In this document: positions 1-8,254 of the stretch, one piece after another
Layout: each line of letters starts with the position of its first letter
Position numbering within the stretch: the stretch's first letter is position 1
NCBI RefSeq assembly: GCF_004801415.1
Contig: NZ_SSNX01000002.1
Location: 496,001-560,000, forward strand
Length of the DNA stretch: 64,000 nucleotides
DNA from: Deinococcus sp. KSM4-11
GTDB lineage: Bacteria > Deinococcota > Deinococci > Deinococcales > Deinococcaceae
Reading direction: 5' to 3'
The notes under the pieces: model-generated
What the model was told of the DNA's origin: nothing
Database searches by the model: none
The model's input: only the letters and a program-made list of their open reading frames with translations
Position numbers and translations under genes: made by a program

Positions 1-2
1 TG

Positions 3-686
3 CGGCAGCTTCTCACACACACCGCTGGCCTGCCCGCGTGGGCACCGCTGTACACCTGGGGCGACGCGGCCACCATCCGCGCGCGCGTGCTGCAGGAACC
101 CTGGACCATGCGCGATCCCGGGGAGGTCGTGTACTCGGATCTGGGGTACATCCTGCTGGGCCGCGTGCTGGAGCGGGTACACGGCCGGCCCCTGCGCGAC
201 TTCCCGCTCGACGCCGGCCTGACCTTCGCCCCGGAGGCCGCACGTTCCGTCGCCACGGAACGCTGTGCGTGGCGGGAGCGGATGCTGCGCGGCGAGGTGC
301 ACGACGAGAACGCCGGGGCACTGGGCGGCGTCTCCGGCCACGCGGGGCTGTTCGGCACGCTGGGCGGCGTCCTGCGGCAGGCGGAACTCATCCTGCGCGG
401 TGGCTGGCTCCCGGCCGCCGCGCAGGACGCCGCGCTCCGCCCGGCCGCCCCCGGCCGCACCCTGACCTTCGTGCAGGCGCAGGCCGGCTGGAGCGGCGGC
501 AGTCTCGCCAGCCCCCTGGCGGTCGGTCACACGGGCTTCACCGGCACCGGGCTGTGGGTGGATCACGCCCGCGGCCTGGCCTGGGTGCTGCTCACCAACC
601 GCGTGCATCCCACCCGGCACTCCGGCTTCGATATCCAGGGCCTGCGCCGCGCCGTGGGCAATACCCTGCTCGCCCCCAGGGACTAA
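3..686 (+). CDS. serine hydrolase, beta-lactamase/esterase family (5' end outside window)
   Basis: The frame is open from the left edge and ends at 684-686, so the N-terminus with the SxxK nucleophile motif is missing. The first residues read RQLLTHTAGLPAW, the conserved stretch that follows SxxK in class C beta-lactamase-like hydrolases. YSDLGYILLG fits the Tyr-x-Asn position, with Asp in place of Asn. GHTGFTGTGLW fits the C-terminal KTG/HTG motif. The family includes D-aminopeptidases, esterases and penicillin-binding proteins; the substrate cannot be told from this part. It converges on the phosphoesterase gene downstream. Confidence 0.85.
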   Translation, partial: RQLLTHTAGLPAWAPLYTWGDAATIRARVLQEPWTMRDPGEVVYSDLGYILLGRVLERVHGRPLRDFPLDAGLTFAPEAARSVATERCAWRERMLRGEVHDENAGALGGVSGHAGLFGTLGGVLRQAELILRGGWLPAAAQDAALRPAAPGRTLTFVQAQAGWSGGSLASPLAVGHTGFTGTGLWVDHARGLAWVLLTNRVHPTRHSGFDIQGLRRAVGNTLLAPRD

Positions 687-713
687 CGCGCCCACAGAGC
701 AAGCGGCAGACCG

Positions 714-1589
714 CTACGGCCCGAACAGGTCGGTCATCGGAGTGGCCTGGGCCGCCTGCCGCAGTGGCGGGAGCCCCCAGGCGTCCTCCAGGGTTCGCAG
801 CAGCGAATAGTGGTTGTACGGAACGCGGGACTTCACGCCCCGTGGCCCCGAGGTCGTGACCACCACCGTGGCAACCGTGCCGCCCCCGCCGGCATCATCG
901 CTGCCCTCGTCGAAGGTGATCACGATGGCCGATCGCCCTGTCCACGCCGGGGAGGCCAGAATCGCGTCCGTCCACGTCTTCACGAAGCGGTCGCCCGCGC
1001 GCTGCAGCGTGCGGCCCGGCGGGCAGGTCACTGCACCGTGCAGGTCATGGCACACGTCCGGCACGATCAGACTGAAGGCGGGCACGTGTCCGGATGTCAG
1101 GTCGCCCTGAAGGGGATCGAGCGACACCACCTTCGCGCGCCGGGCCGGACTGCCCGCGATCTCCGCCGAGAGCATGAAGGGGTTGTGCTTCTTGCCGTAG
1201 GCGCCGGCCGCGCCGCCGTCCCACCCGGTGCTGGGAAGCCCCTGGAAGTACCCCTTCCAGTCGAGCCCGGCGCGTTCCAGCTGCAGGGGCAGGGTGTCAC
1301 CTGCAAAGCGCTGCGTGGGGTCGTCGGAGACGCTGCCGAAAGTGGAGCCGCTGATCATGGCCACGTAATTCGGCAGGCTGGGGTGCGCAACTCCGGTGTA
1401 GGTCGTGGCCAGCCCGTAGGTGCGTGCCAGGGCATTCAGGGTGGGCAGGTTCGGGTTCCCGATCGCCTGCGCGTAACTGGTGTTCTCCAGCACGATCAGG
1501 AACACGTGATCGAACGGCACGGGGGAGGACGTGGCGGCCTGAGCGCTCAGGCCCACTGCGAGCGCGAGGGCAGTGAGAACGGGTTTCAC
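714..1589 (-). CDS. secreted phosphoesterase (acid phosphatase / phospholipase C-like family)
   Basis: A 291-residue protein. The start chosen is GTG at 1589, whose GTGA overlaps the stop of the upstream DedA gene and places a signal peptide ([17 protein letters not shown]) at the N-terminus; a longer open frame upstream is the DedA gene read in another frame. Motifs of the bacterial phosphoesterase family (PF04185) are visible: [14 protein letters not shown] near the mature N-terminus, [20 protein letters not shown] in the middle and [16 protein letters not shown] at the C-terminus. The family hydrolyses phosphomonoesters or phospholipid head groups outside the cytoplasm using metal-binding Asp, Glu and His residues. 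The exact substrate is unknown. Translational coupling to DedA suggests a shared role at the envelope. Confidence 0.85.
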   Translation of the reverse strand: MKPVLTALALAVGLSAQAATSSPVPFDHVFLIVLENTSYAQAIGNPNLPTLNALARTYGLATTYTGVAHPSLPNYVAMISGSTFGSVSDDPTQRFAGDTLPLQLERAGLDWKGYFQGLPSTGWDGGAAGAYGKKHNPFMLSAEIAGSPARRAKVVSLDPLQGDLTSGHVPAFSLIVPDVCHDLHGAVTCPPGRTLQRAGDRFVKTWTDAILASPAWTGRSAIVITFDEGSDDAGGGGTVATVVVTTSGPRGVKSRVPYNHYSLLRTLEDAWGLPPLRQAAQATPMTDLFGP

Positions 1590-2176
1590 TGCCCAGCCTG
1601 CCCACGGCGCACTTCGAGCGCGACTGGAATGAAACTCAGGACGACCACCGCGCCCACCATCAGCAGGATGTACCGGTCGAGGTTGGGGATCACGCTGCCC
1701 AGCGCGTAGCCCAGCAGCGGGACGGCCAGCGCCCACAGCAGGCCACCCACGGCGTTGTACGCCAGGAACTGCGGGTAGGGCATGTTGCCCACGCCCGCCA
1801 GGGTGGGCGCCGCCGTCCGCACGACCGGGACGAAGCGGGCCATGATCAGCGCCCTGCTGCCGTGCCGGGCAAAGAACGCGCGGGTGCGTTCCACGAACTC
1901 CGGCTTGAAGACGCGGCTTCCCGGGCGGCTGAACACCCCTGGCCCGAACTGGCGGCCGATCGCGTAGCCCACCGAATCTCCGATCACCGCGCCCGCCACG
2001 GCGGCCAGCATCAGCGGAAGCAGGTGCAGGGTGCCCTGCCGGGCGAGCAGGCCTGCCGTGATCAGCAGACTGTCGCCAGGCAGAAAAAAGCCGACCAGCA
2101 GGCCGGACTCGGCGAAGACCAGGCCGAAGATTCCAGCGTAGGACACGCTCTGGATCAGGTGGGGGAGGTCGAACAT
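1586..2176 (-). CDS. DedA family inner-membrane protein
   Basis: A 196-residue hydrophobic protein of the DedA/VTT (SNARE-associated) family. It shows the family signatures: acidic E-S-G in the first helix, [10 protein letters not shown] after it, the G-R-x-G loop, and [19 protein letters not shown] ahead of the last membrane segments. Several DedA proteins are undecaprenyl-phosphate or phospholipid scramblases; that role is inferred here, but it would suit a region rich in undecaprenyl-linked polysaccharide genes. ATG at 2176. The stop overlaps the GTG start of the phosphoesterase by four bases, so the two are one transcription unit. Confidence 0.9.
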   Translation of the reverse strand: MFDLPHLIQSVSYAGIFGLVFAESGLLVGFFLPGDSLLITAGLLARQGTLHLLPLMLAAVAGAVIGDSVGYAIGRQFGPGVFSRPGSRVFKPEFVERTRAFFARHGSRALIMARFVPVVRTAAPTLAGVGNMPYPQFLAYNAVGGLLWALAVPLLGYALGSVIPNLDRYILLMVGAVVVLSFIPVALEVRRGQAGQ

Positions 2177-2381
2177 CCCGTCAGCCTAGTCCTGGAAGGT
2201 CAAGGCACGGTAGCGCCGGAGTCAGCGGTCAATCCTCGGACGGTCAGGTGTCGTGGGTACCGGGTCACCACACTGCGCGGTCGCCTGACCGCTGTTCCCA
2301 TTCTTGTTCCCTGGACTTGCCATGGCTGAACTTCAACTTTCAGCGCCGTTACGGGACAGTGGGCATCACGTTACGGTTGAA

Positions 2382-2410
2382 TTGTTCACACGGGGGCGGC
2401 GGAGTACAAA
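2382..2410 (+). promoter_or_regulatory. possible sigma-70 promoter for the glycosyltransferase/GH130 operon
   Basis: TTGTTC at 2382-2387 and TACAAA at 2405-2410 are separated by 17 bases, about 140 bases before the first start codon. Each box matches the consensus at only four positions, so this is tentative. The rest of the 370-base gap (2177-2548) shows no gene. Confidence 0.3.
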
Positions 2411-2548
2411 GTGAAGTATTGCTCAAGCGTGTGGGCCGTCAGGTTCAGGTTTCTTGGGCGAAGCTTCAGCCACAGGGGGAGGCGTGCCCCCACAATGACC
2501 CCATCGCAACAGTTCTGTTCCGAACTGCGCTCTTTGGGGGAACACAAG

Positions 2549-4759
2549 ATGACTATCCGACGTGTCCTGCTCCTGGGAAACCACACGCCGCGCCAGTGCG
2601 GTATCGCCACCTTCACAGCCGATCTCGCCGATGCCCTCCTGGCGGCCCAACCGGCACTGGACGTCGTCGTCGTCGCCATGGACGACGGCCATGTCCAGCA
2701 GTACCCGGAACGTGTGGCCCTCACGATTCCGCAGGGTGATCCCGAGGCCTACCAGCGCGCCGCCGAGACCATCAACGACCTGAACGTGGACGTCGTGTGC
2801 GTTCAGCACGAGTTCGGTATCTACGGCGGCCCGGCCGGTAGTTACCTGCTCACGCTGCTGCGCGGCCTGGACGTACCGGTCATCACGACCCTGCACACGG
2901 TGCTTGAAACGTACTCGCCCGAGCAGCGTGCGGTCATCGAGGAACTCGCGGTGCTGAGCGAGCGCCTCGTCGTGATGAGTGCGCGGGCCGTGGATTTCCT
3001 GACCGCCCAGGGCATCCCCGCCGGCAAGATCGAGTTTATCCACCACGGTATGCCCCTGCTGGACTTCGACCGGGAGGAGCAGAAGGCCGAGCTCGGGCTG
3101 GCTGGCCACGAGGTCATCCTCACCTTCGGCCTGCTCTCCCCGAACAAGGGTCTGGAAAACGCGATCCGGGCCCTGCCCGACGTCGTTGCCACCCATACGA
3201 ACGTCACGTATCTGGTGCTGGGCGCCACCCATCCGCATCTGCGGGAGCGGGAAGGCGAGGCGTACCGCGAGGGCCTGATGGCGCTGGCCGCGTCACTCGG
3301 CGTGGCGGAGCACGTGCGCTTCGAGAACCGGTTCGCCACCCTGGACGAGCTGGGCCGCTACATTGCGGCGGCCGACATCTACCTCACGCCCTACCTGAAC
3401 CGCGAGCAGATCACGTCCGGCACCCTGGCGTACGCGCTCGGCAACGGCAAGGCCGTCATCAGCACGCCGTACTGGCATGCCGAGGAACTGCTGGCCGACG
3501 ACCGGGGCGTCCTCGTGCCCTTCCACGACACGCCGGCCCTCACGGCCGCGCTGCTGGGCCTGCTGGACGACCCGCAGCGGCGCGCCGCGCTGGAAGCCCG
3601 TGCCCGCGCCTACGGCCAGGGCATGACCTGGCCGGCCATCGGCGCACAGTACCTGCAGGTGTTCGCGGAAACGGGTCGCGCGGTCACGCTCACGCAGCCG
3701 CTGCCTGCGCTGCCAACCGTGACGCTGAGGCATGTGGCGGCCCTGTCGGACGACACCGGGGTGTTCCAGCACGCGACCTTCACGCTGGCCAACCCCCACG
3801 AGGGCTACACCACCGACGACAACGCCCGCGCCCTGATGCTGGCCGCCGCCTGCCCGGACGACCCGCACGCGCCGCTGCTCGCCCGGCGCGCCCTGACCTT
3901 CCTGCACGGAGCGCTGGATGGGGACGGGTACTTCCGGAACTTCATGTCATACGACCGCCGCTGGCTGGAAGCGCGCGGATCCGAGAACGCCCAGGCCCGA
4001 GCCGTGCGCGCCCTGGTCGTCGCGGCGCGTGACCTGAGGGAACCCGGTCTGCGCGGAGCCGCGCAGGAACTCCTGGCTCACGCCTGGACAGCGATCGGGC
4101 AGCTGGACAGTCCGCGCGCGCAGGCCCTGGCCCTGATGGCCCTCGCCGACCAGCGGCTCGCGGGCGGGCCGAACCCTGACCGTGACGACGTGGCGCACCG
4201 CTACGCCATGAACCTACGCCGCCTGCACGGGGCTCACGCCCGACCCGACTGGCCATGGTTCGAACCGTACCTGAGCTACTCGAACGCGAAGTTGTCTCAC
4301 GGCCTGCTCGCTTATGGCCGCGCGTATGCGGCGCCGGGCGACATCGCCCTGGGCTTGGAGACGCTCGCCTGGCTGGAAGGCGTGCAGACGGGTCCGCACG
4401 GCACCTTCTGGCCGGTGGGCAGCGAACGCGTGTACCGCAGCGGCGAGGCCCGGCCGCTGTGGGACGGCCAGCCCATCGAGGTCTACGCTACGGTCGCCGC
4501 CGACCTGGAAGCCTACGCGGTCACGTCCGACGAGCGCTGGCTGGATCTGGCCCGCCGCGCCGTGAACTGGCTGCTGGGCGTGAACCCACTGAGGCAGCCG
4601 CTGTTGAACCCGGCGAGCGGTGGCTGCCGCGACGGCCTGCACCGCGACCGCCTGAACATGAACGAGGGCGCCGAGAGCACCCTGGCCCTGTGGCAGAGCG
4701 TCGCAGATCTGCGCGCAGCCCAACTCACGCCCAGTGCGGGGACGCTCACCGGTGACTGA
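2549..4759 (+). CDS. two-domain glycosyltransferase (GT4 fold plus C-terminal alpha/alpha-barrel)
   Basis: A 736-residue protein. ATG at 2549 is preceded by a GGGGGAA ribosome site; the open frame upstream lacks similarity to the family. Residues about 1-380 are a GT-B glycosyltransferase: TIRRVLLLGNHTPRQCGIATF at the N-terminus, VQHEFGIYGG, FGLLSPNKGLENAI, and the donor-site region with EQITSGTLAYALGNGKAVIST. Residues about 390-736 resemble a six-hairpin glycosidase-like toroid (FTLANPHEGYTTDDNARAL, LSYSNAKLSHGLLAYG). It overlaps the next glycosyltransferase start and belongs with GH130 downstream, a trio seen in mannoside metabolism. The pairing suggests synthesis and trimming or phosphorolysis of a mannose-type glucan or glycoside; that is inference. 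Confidence 0.85.
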   Translation: MTIRRVLLLGNHTPRQCGIATFTADLADALLAAQPALDVVVVAMDDGHVQQYPERVALTIPQGDPEAYQRAAETINDLNVDVVCVQHEFGIYGGPAGSYLLTLLRGLDVPVITTLHTVLETYSPEQRAVIEELAVLSERLVVMSARAVDFLTAQGIPAGKIEFIHHGMPLLDFDREEQKAELGLAGHEVILTFGLLSPNKGLENAIRALPDVVATHTNVTYLVLGATHPHLREREGEAYREGLMALAASLGVAEHVRFENRFATLDELGRYIAAADIYLTPYLNREQITSGTLAYALGNGKAVISTPYWHAEELLADDRGVLVPFHDTPALTAALLGLLDDPQRRAALEARARAYGQGMTWPAIGAQYLQVFAETGRAVTLTQPLPALPTVTLRHVAALSDDTGVFQHATFTLANPHEGYTTDDNARALMLAAACPDDPHAPLLARRALTFLHGALDGDGYFRNFMSYDRRWLEARGSENAQARAVRALVVAARDLREPGLRGAAQELLAHAWTAIGQLDSPRAQALALMALADQRLAGGPNPDRDDVAHRYAMNLRRLHGAHARPDWPWFEPYLSYSNAKLSHGLLAYGRAYAAPGDIALGLETLAWLEGVQTGPHGTFWPVGSERVYRSGEARPLWDGQPIEVYATVAADLEAYAVTSDERWLDLARRAVNWLLGVNPLRQPLLNPASGGCRDGLHRDRLNMNEGAESTLALWQSVADLRAAQLTPSAGTLTGD

Positions 4760-5849
4760 GCGTGCGGTGCTGGAGCGGCCGGGCATTCAGCATCCGCTGG
4801 CCCGGCACCCCGTAGAGGATCGGCCGGTGCGGATCGGGATGCTCGCCCCCATCGCGTGGCGCGTTCCCCCCAGGCACTACGGGCCGTGGGAGCGGGTGGT
4901 CTCGCTGCTCACCGAGGGACTCGTTGCCGCTGGAGCCGACGTGACCCTCTACGCCACCCAGGACGCCCTGACCTCGGCCCGGCTCAGCGCAGTCGTGCCC
5001 ACTCCCTACGAGGAGACGCCGGGGATGGACGTGAAGGTCTGGGAGGGGCTGCACCTCGCGCATGCCTTCAATGCCGCCGAACAGGTGGACATCGTGCACA
5101 ACCATGCGGACTTCCTGCCGCTGATGTTCGCGTCGCTGGTGGACATTCCCACGGTCACGACCATCCACGGCTTCTCCGGCGCGGCGATCCTGCCCGCGTA
5201 CACCGCCTACGCGGATCGCGTGCACTTCGTGAGCATCAGTGACGCCGATCGCTCGCCGAACCTGCCGTACATCGCCACGGTGTACCACGGCATCGACCTG
5301 GCCGAGTTCACGTTCCGGGCCCAGCCGCAGCAGCCTCCCTACGCGGCCTTCCTGGGCCGGATCCATCCGGACAAGGGCGCGGCCGACGCCATCCGCGTGG
5401 CCCGCGCCGCCGGCCTGCCGCTGAAGATCGCGGGCATCATCCATGACCGCGCGTACTTCGAGCGGGAGGTTGAGCCCCACCTCGGCGCGGACATCACCTT
5501 CCTCGGCTCGGTCGATCCGGCCGGGCGGAATGCACTGCTGGGCGGCGCGGCGGCGCTGCTGCACCTGATCCATTTCGATGAGCCCTTCGGCCTCTCGGTG
5601 CTGGAGGCCATGGCCTGTGGTACCCCGGTCATCGCCTACGGGCGCGGCAGTATGAGAGAACTGATCGAGGACGGGGTGAGCGGCCGGGTCGTGCCCGACG
5701 AGGCTGGGGCGGTGGCCGCGCTTCACGCGCTGGACGGCCTCGACCGCGCCGCCGTTCGTGCCCACGCCGCCACCTTCAGCGTGGAGCGGATGGTCGACGG
5801 GTACCTGCAGGTCTACCGGCAGCTCATCGCTGCCAGGGTTTCGTCATGA
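4752..5849 (+). CDS. glycosyltransferase family 4
   Basis: About 365 residues. GTG at 4752 is chosen because GCGGGGA lies nine bases upstream; GTG at 4734 is an alternative in the same frame. GT-B fold: N-terminal VRIGMLAPIAWRVPPRHYGPW (acceptor domain), DIVHNHADFLPL, then FLGRIHPDKGAADAIRVA at the start of the donor domain and the family E-x7-E motif in EPFGLSVLEAMACGTPVIAY. It overlaps both neighbours (8 bases upstream, 4 downstream), so all three genes are translated together. Cytoplasmic transferase using a nucleotide sugar; donor and acceptor unknown. Confidence 0.9.
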   Translation: MTERAVLERPGIQHPLARHPVEDRPVRIGMLAPIAWRVPPRHYGPWERVVSLLTEGLVAAGADVTLYATQDALTSARLSAVVPTPYEETPGMDVKVWEGLHLAHAFNAAEQVDIVHNHADFLPLMFASLVDIPTVTTIHGFSGAAILPAYTAYADRVHFVSISDADRSPNLPYIATVYHGIDLAEFTFRAQPQQPPYAAFLGRIHPDKGAADAIRVARAAGLPLKIAGIIHDRAYFEREVEPHLGADITFLGSVDPAGRNALLGGAAALLHLIHFDEPFGLSVLEAMACGTPVIAYGRGSMRELIEDGVSGRVVPDEAGAVAALHALDGLDRAAVRAHAATFSVERMVDGYLQVYRQLIAARVSS

Positions 5850-6865
5850 CCCGTGGAGTACCGTTGGGCATGTCACTTCCAGGCCGCAAGCGCTCGCCGG
5901 TGCTGTTTCGTCGCACGGACGACAACCCCATCCTCACCGCTGCCCAGTGGCCCTACCCGGCGAACTCGGTCTTCAATGCCGGCGCGACCCGCCTGCAGGA
6001 CGGCACCACGCTGCTGCTGTGCCGCGTGGAGGACTTCCGTGGGCTGTCGCACCTGACGGCCGCCCGCTCCCGCGACGGCGTGAGCGCGTGGCAGATCGAC
6101 CACCACCCGACCCTGGCCCCACACCCGGATCACCCGGAGGAGGAGTGGGGGGTCGAGGATCCCCGGATCACCTGGCTGCCCGACGAGGGCCGCTACGCCG
6201 TGCTGTACACCGCGTACAGCCACAACGGCCCCGGCGTGGCGCTGGCACTCACCGACGACTTCGTGACCTTCGAGCGGCGCGGCATCATCTTTCCACCCGA
6301 GGACAAGGACGCCGCGCTCTTTCCCCGCCGGTTCGGGGATCACTGGGCCGCCATCCACCGGCCGGTGACCAGCACGAGCGCCAACATGAACCTGTCGTTC
6401 AGCGCGAACCTGTACCACTTCGGCAACACCCGCACCATCCTCGAGGCCCGGCAGGGCGCGTGGTGGGACGCGAACAAGGTGGGCCTCTCCGCGCCGCCCA
6501 TCGAAACGGAAGAGGGCTGGTTGGTCATCTACCACGGTGTCAAGCGCACCGGGAGCGGCGTGCTGTACCGCAACGGGCTGGCGCTGTTCGACCTCAACCA
6601 CCCGGAGCGTCTGATCCGCCGGAGCGATCCCTGGTGCTTCGGGCCGCGCGACCTGGCCGAACGCGTCGGTGATGTCGACAATGTCGTGTTCCCCTGTGGC
6701 ACCACGCTGCAGGACGACGGCGACACGCTGCACGTGTACTACGGGCAGGCGGACACCAGCATCGGCCTGGCGACCGCCAGCATCCGGCAACTGCTGGACT
6801 GGTTGCGGGAGAATTCCACCATGCAGGCCGCGCCCCCCCTCGAGGCGCTGCCCGCCGACGACTGA
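5846..6865 (+). CDS. GH130 family glycosidase / mannoside phosphorylase-like protein
   Basis: A 339-residue protein. ATG at 5846 overlaps the preceding stop (ATGA); ATG at 5870 with GTGGAG upstream is an equally possible start. The five-bladed propeller signatures of GH130 are present: VFNAGATRLQDGTTLLLCRV, WGVEDPRITWLP, KDAALFPRRFGDHWAAIHRP and GWLVIYHG. GH130 enzymes phosphorolyse or hydrolyse beta-mannosides. GVEDPRI contains the catalytic-region Asp used by the phosphorylases, so activity is plausible. Last gene of the three-gene operon; a strong hairpin follows at once. Confidence 0.88.
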   Translation: MTRGVPLGMSLPGRKRSPVLFRRTDDNPILTAAQWPYPANSVFNAGATRLQDGTTLLLCRVEDFRGLSHLTAARSRDGVSAWQIDHHPTLAPHPDHPEEEWGVEDPRITWLPDEGRYAVLYTAYSHNGPGVALALTDDFVTFERRGIIFPPEDKDAALFPRRFGDHWAAIHRPVTSTSANMNLSFSANLYHFGNTRTILEARQGAWWDANKVGLSAPPIETEEGWLVIYHGVKRTGSGVLYRNGLALFDLNHPERLIRRSDPWCFGPRDLAERVGDVDNVVFPCGTTLQDDGDTLHVYYGQADTSIGLATASIRQLLDWLRENSTMQAAPPLEALPADD

Positions 6866-6891
6866 CCGGCCGGCAGGTCGTCCCGGCAACT

Positions 6892-6930
6892 GCCCGGGCG
6901 AAGGCCATCAGGCTTTCGCCCGGGCGTTTC
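6892..6930 (+). terminator. Rho-independent terminator-like hairpin
   Basis: A 15-base stem (6892-6906 with 6911-6925, one G-T pair) around an ATCA loop, followed by GTTTC. It sits 27 bases after the GH130 stop and ends the 2.5-6.9 kb operon. Confidence 0.75.
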
Positions 6931-7092
6931 CATGTCTGCCCTGAACCCACCGCACTTCGCTGTGAACGCGCTTATGAACGGCTCAGGGTTAAGACGGTGC
7001 GTAACTCTGTGCCGCCTGCCTGGGTGGCACGCTCTATGCTGCACGTCAATCATTGCCGTGCTGTCCGCCGTCCACCCCTGTCCGAGGTGCCC

Positions 7093-8253
7093 ATGTTCGA
7101 TGAATTCCACGTGCACGCCCTGCTCACGCCAGAGGAACGCCTGATCCGCGAGAGTGTACGCGCCTACTGCGACAAGGAACTGCTGCCCCAGGTGGCCGGC
7201 TGGTGGGACAGTGGCGACCTGCCGGTGCGTGACGTGATGAAACAGTTCGGCGCGCTGGGCCTGCTCGGCCCGACGGTGCCGGAGGAGTATGGAGGGGCGG
7301 GCGCCACCTACTCGGCCTACGGCGCCATGATGTACGAACTGGAACGCGTGGACAGCGGCCTGCGCTCGGCGGCCAGCGTGCAGGGCAGTCTGGTGATGTA
7401 CCCCATTCACGAGTACGGGTCTGACGAGCAGAAGGAGCGCTGGCTGCCTGGCCTCGCCCGTGGAGAGCTGATCGGCTGCTTCGGTCTGACCGAGCCCGAT
7501 GGCGGCTCGGATCCCGGAGCCATGCGCACCCGTGCCCACAGGGACGGCGATGCCTACGTCCTGAGCGGCACCAAGATGTGGATCACCAACAGCCCCGTCG
7601 CCGACGTGGCCGTGGTCTGGGCCAAGGACGACGCGGGGGTCGTGCGCGGGTTTATCGTGCCCACCGACACGCCGGGCTTTGAGGCCCCGAAGATCACCCG
7701 CAAGATGAGTCTGCGCGCGTCCGTGACCGGAGAGATCGTGCTTGACGGATGCCGGATCCCCGCCGCGAACCTGCTGCCAGGCAGTGGCGGCCTGAAAAGC
7801 CCACTGTCCTGCCTGACCTCCGCGCGCTTCGGGATCGCCTGGGGGGCGATGGGCGCGCTCGAAGCGGTGCTTCAAGCTACGCTCGAGTATACCGGCAGCC
7901 GCACCACCTTCGGCAAACCGATCGCCGCGCGCCAGCTGGTGCAGGACAAACTCGTGCGCATGGCCACCGACCACAGCCTTGGCCTGCTGCTCGCGTGGCG
8001 GCTGGGTCAGCTCAAGGACGCCGGGCAGATGAACTACGCCCAGGTCAGTTACGCCAAGCGCAACAACGTCCGGGTGGCCCTTCAGGGCGCCCGGCTGGCC
8101 CGCGAACTGCACGGTGGGAACGGCATCACCACCGAGTACCCGGTCATCCGCCACATGCTGAATCTGGAGACCGTCGATACCTACGAGGGCACCCACGACA
8201 TTCATACCCTGATCGTCGGCCGGCACCTGACTGGGCTGGGCGCCCTGGAGTGA
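7093..8253 (+). CDS. gcdH: acyl-CoA dehydrogenase, glutaryl-CoA dehydrogenase type
   Basis: A 386-residue flavoprotein. ATG at 7093 has CGAGGT upstream and gives the usual family length; the longer frame adds an unrelated N-terminal extension. It has the acyl-CoA dehydrogenase layout: N-terminal helices, FAD-binding middle domain (GCFGLTEPDGGSD, MWITNS) and C-terminal helices. The GCDH type is shown by VDSGLRSAASVQGSLVMYPI, TGSRTTFGKPIAARQLVQ and TYEGTHDIHTLIVGR, with the catalytic Glu at about residue 365. It would oxidise and decarboxylate glutaryl-CoA to crotonyl-CoA in lysine/tryptophan degradation. Only one base separates it from the next gene, though the functional link is not obvious. 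Confidence 0.9.
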   Translation: MFDEFHVHALLTPEERLIRESVRAYCDKELLPQVAGWWDSGDLPVRDVMKQFGALGLLGPTVPEEYGGAGATYSAYGAMMYELERVDSGLRSAASVQGSLVMYPIHEYGSDEQKERWLPGLARGELIGCFGLTEPDGGSDPGAMRTRAHRDGDAYVLSGTKMWITNSPVADVAVVWAKDDAGVVRGFIVPTDTPGFEAPKITRKMSLRASVTGEIVLDGCRIPAANLLPGSGGLKSPLSCLTSARFGIAWGAMGALEAVLQATLEYTGSRTTFGKPIAARQLVQDKLVRMATDHSLGLLLAWRLGQLKDAGQMNYAQVSYAKRNNVRVALQGARLARELHGGNGITTEYPVIRHMLNLETVDTYEGTHDIHTLIVGRHLTGLGALE

Positions 8254-8254
8254 C

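Noticed and set aside
684..713. Short hairpin (AGCGG/CCGCT) between the convergent hydrolase and phosphoesterase genes as terminator
   Set aside because: Only five base pairs and no T run.
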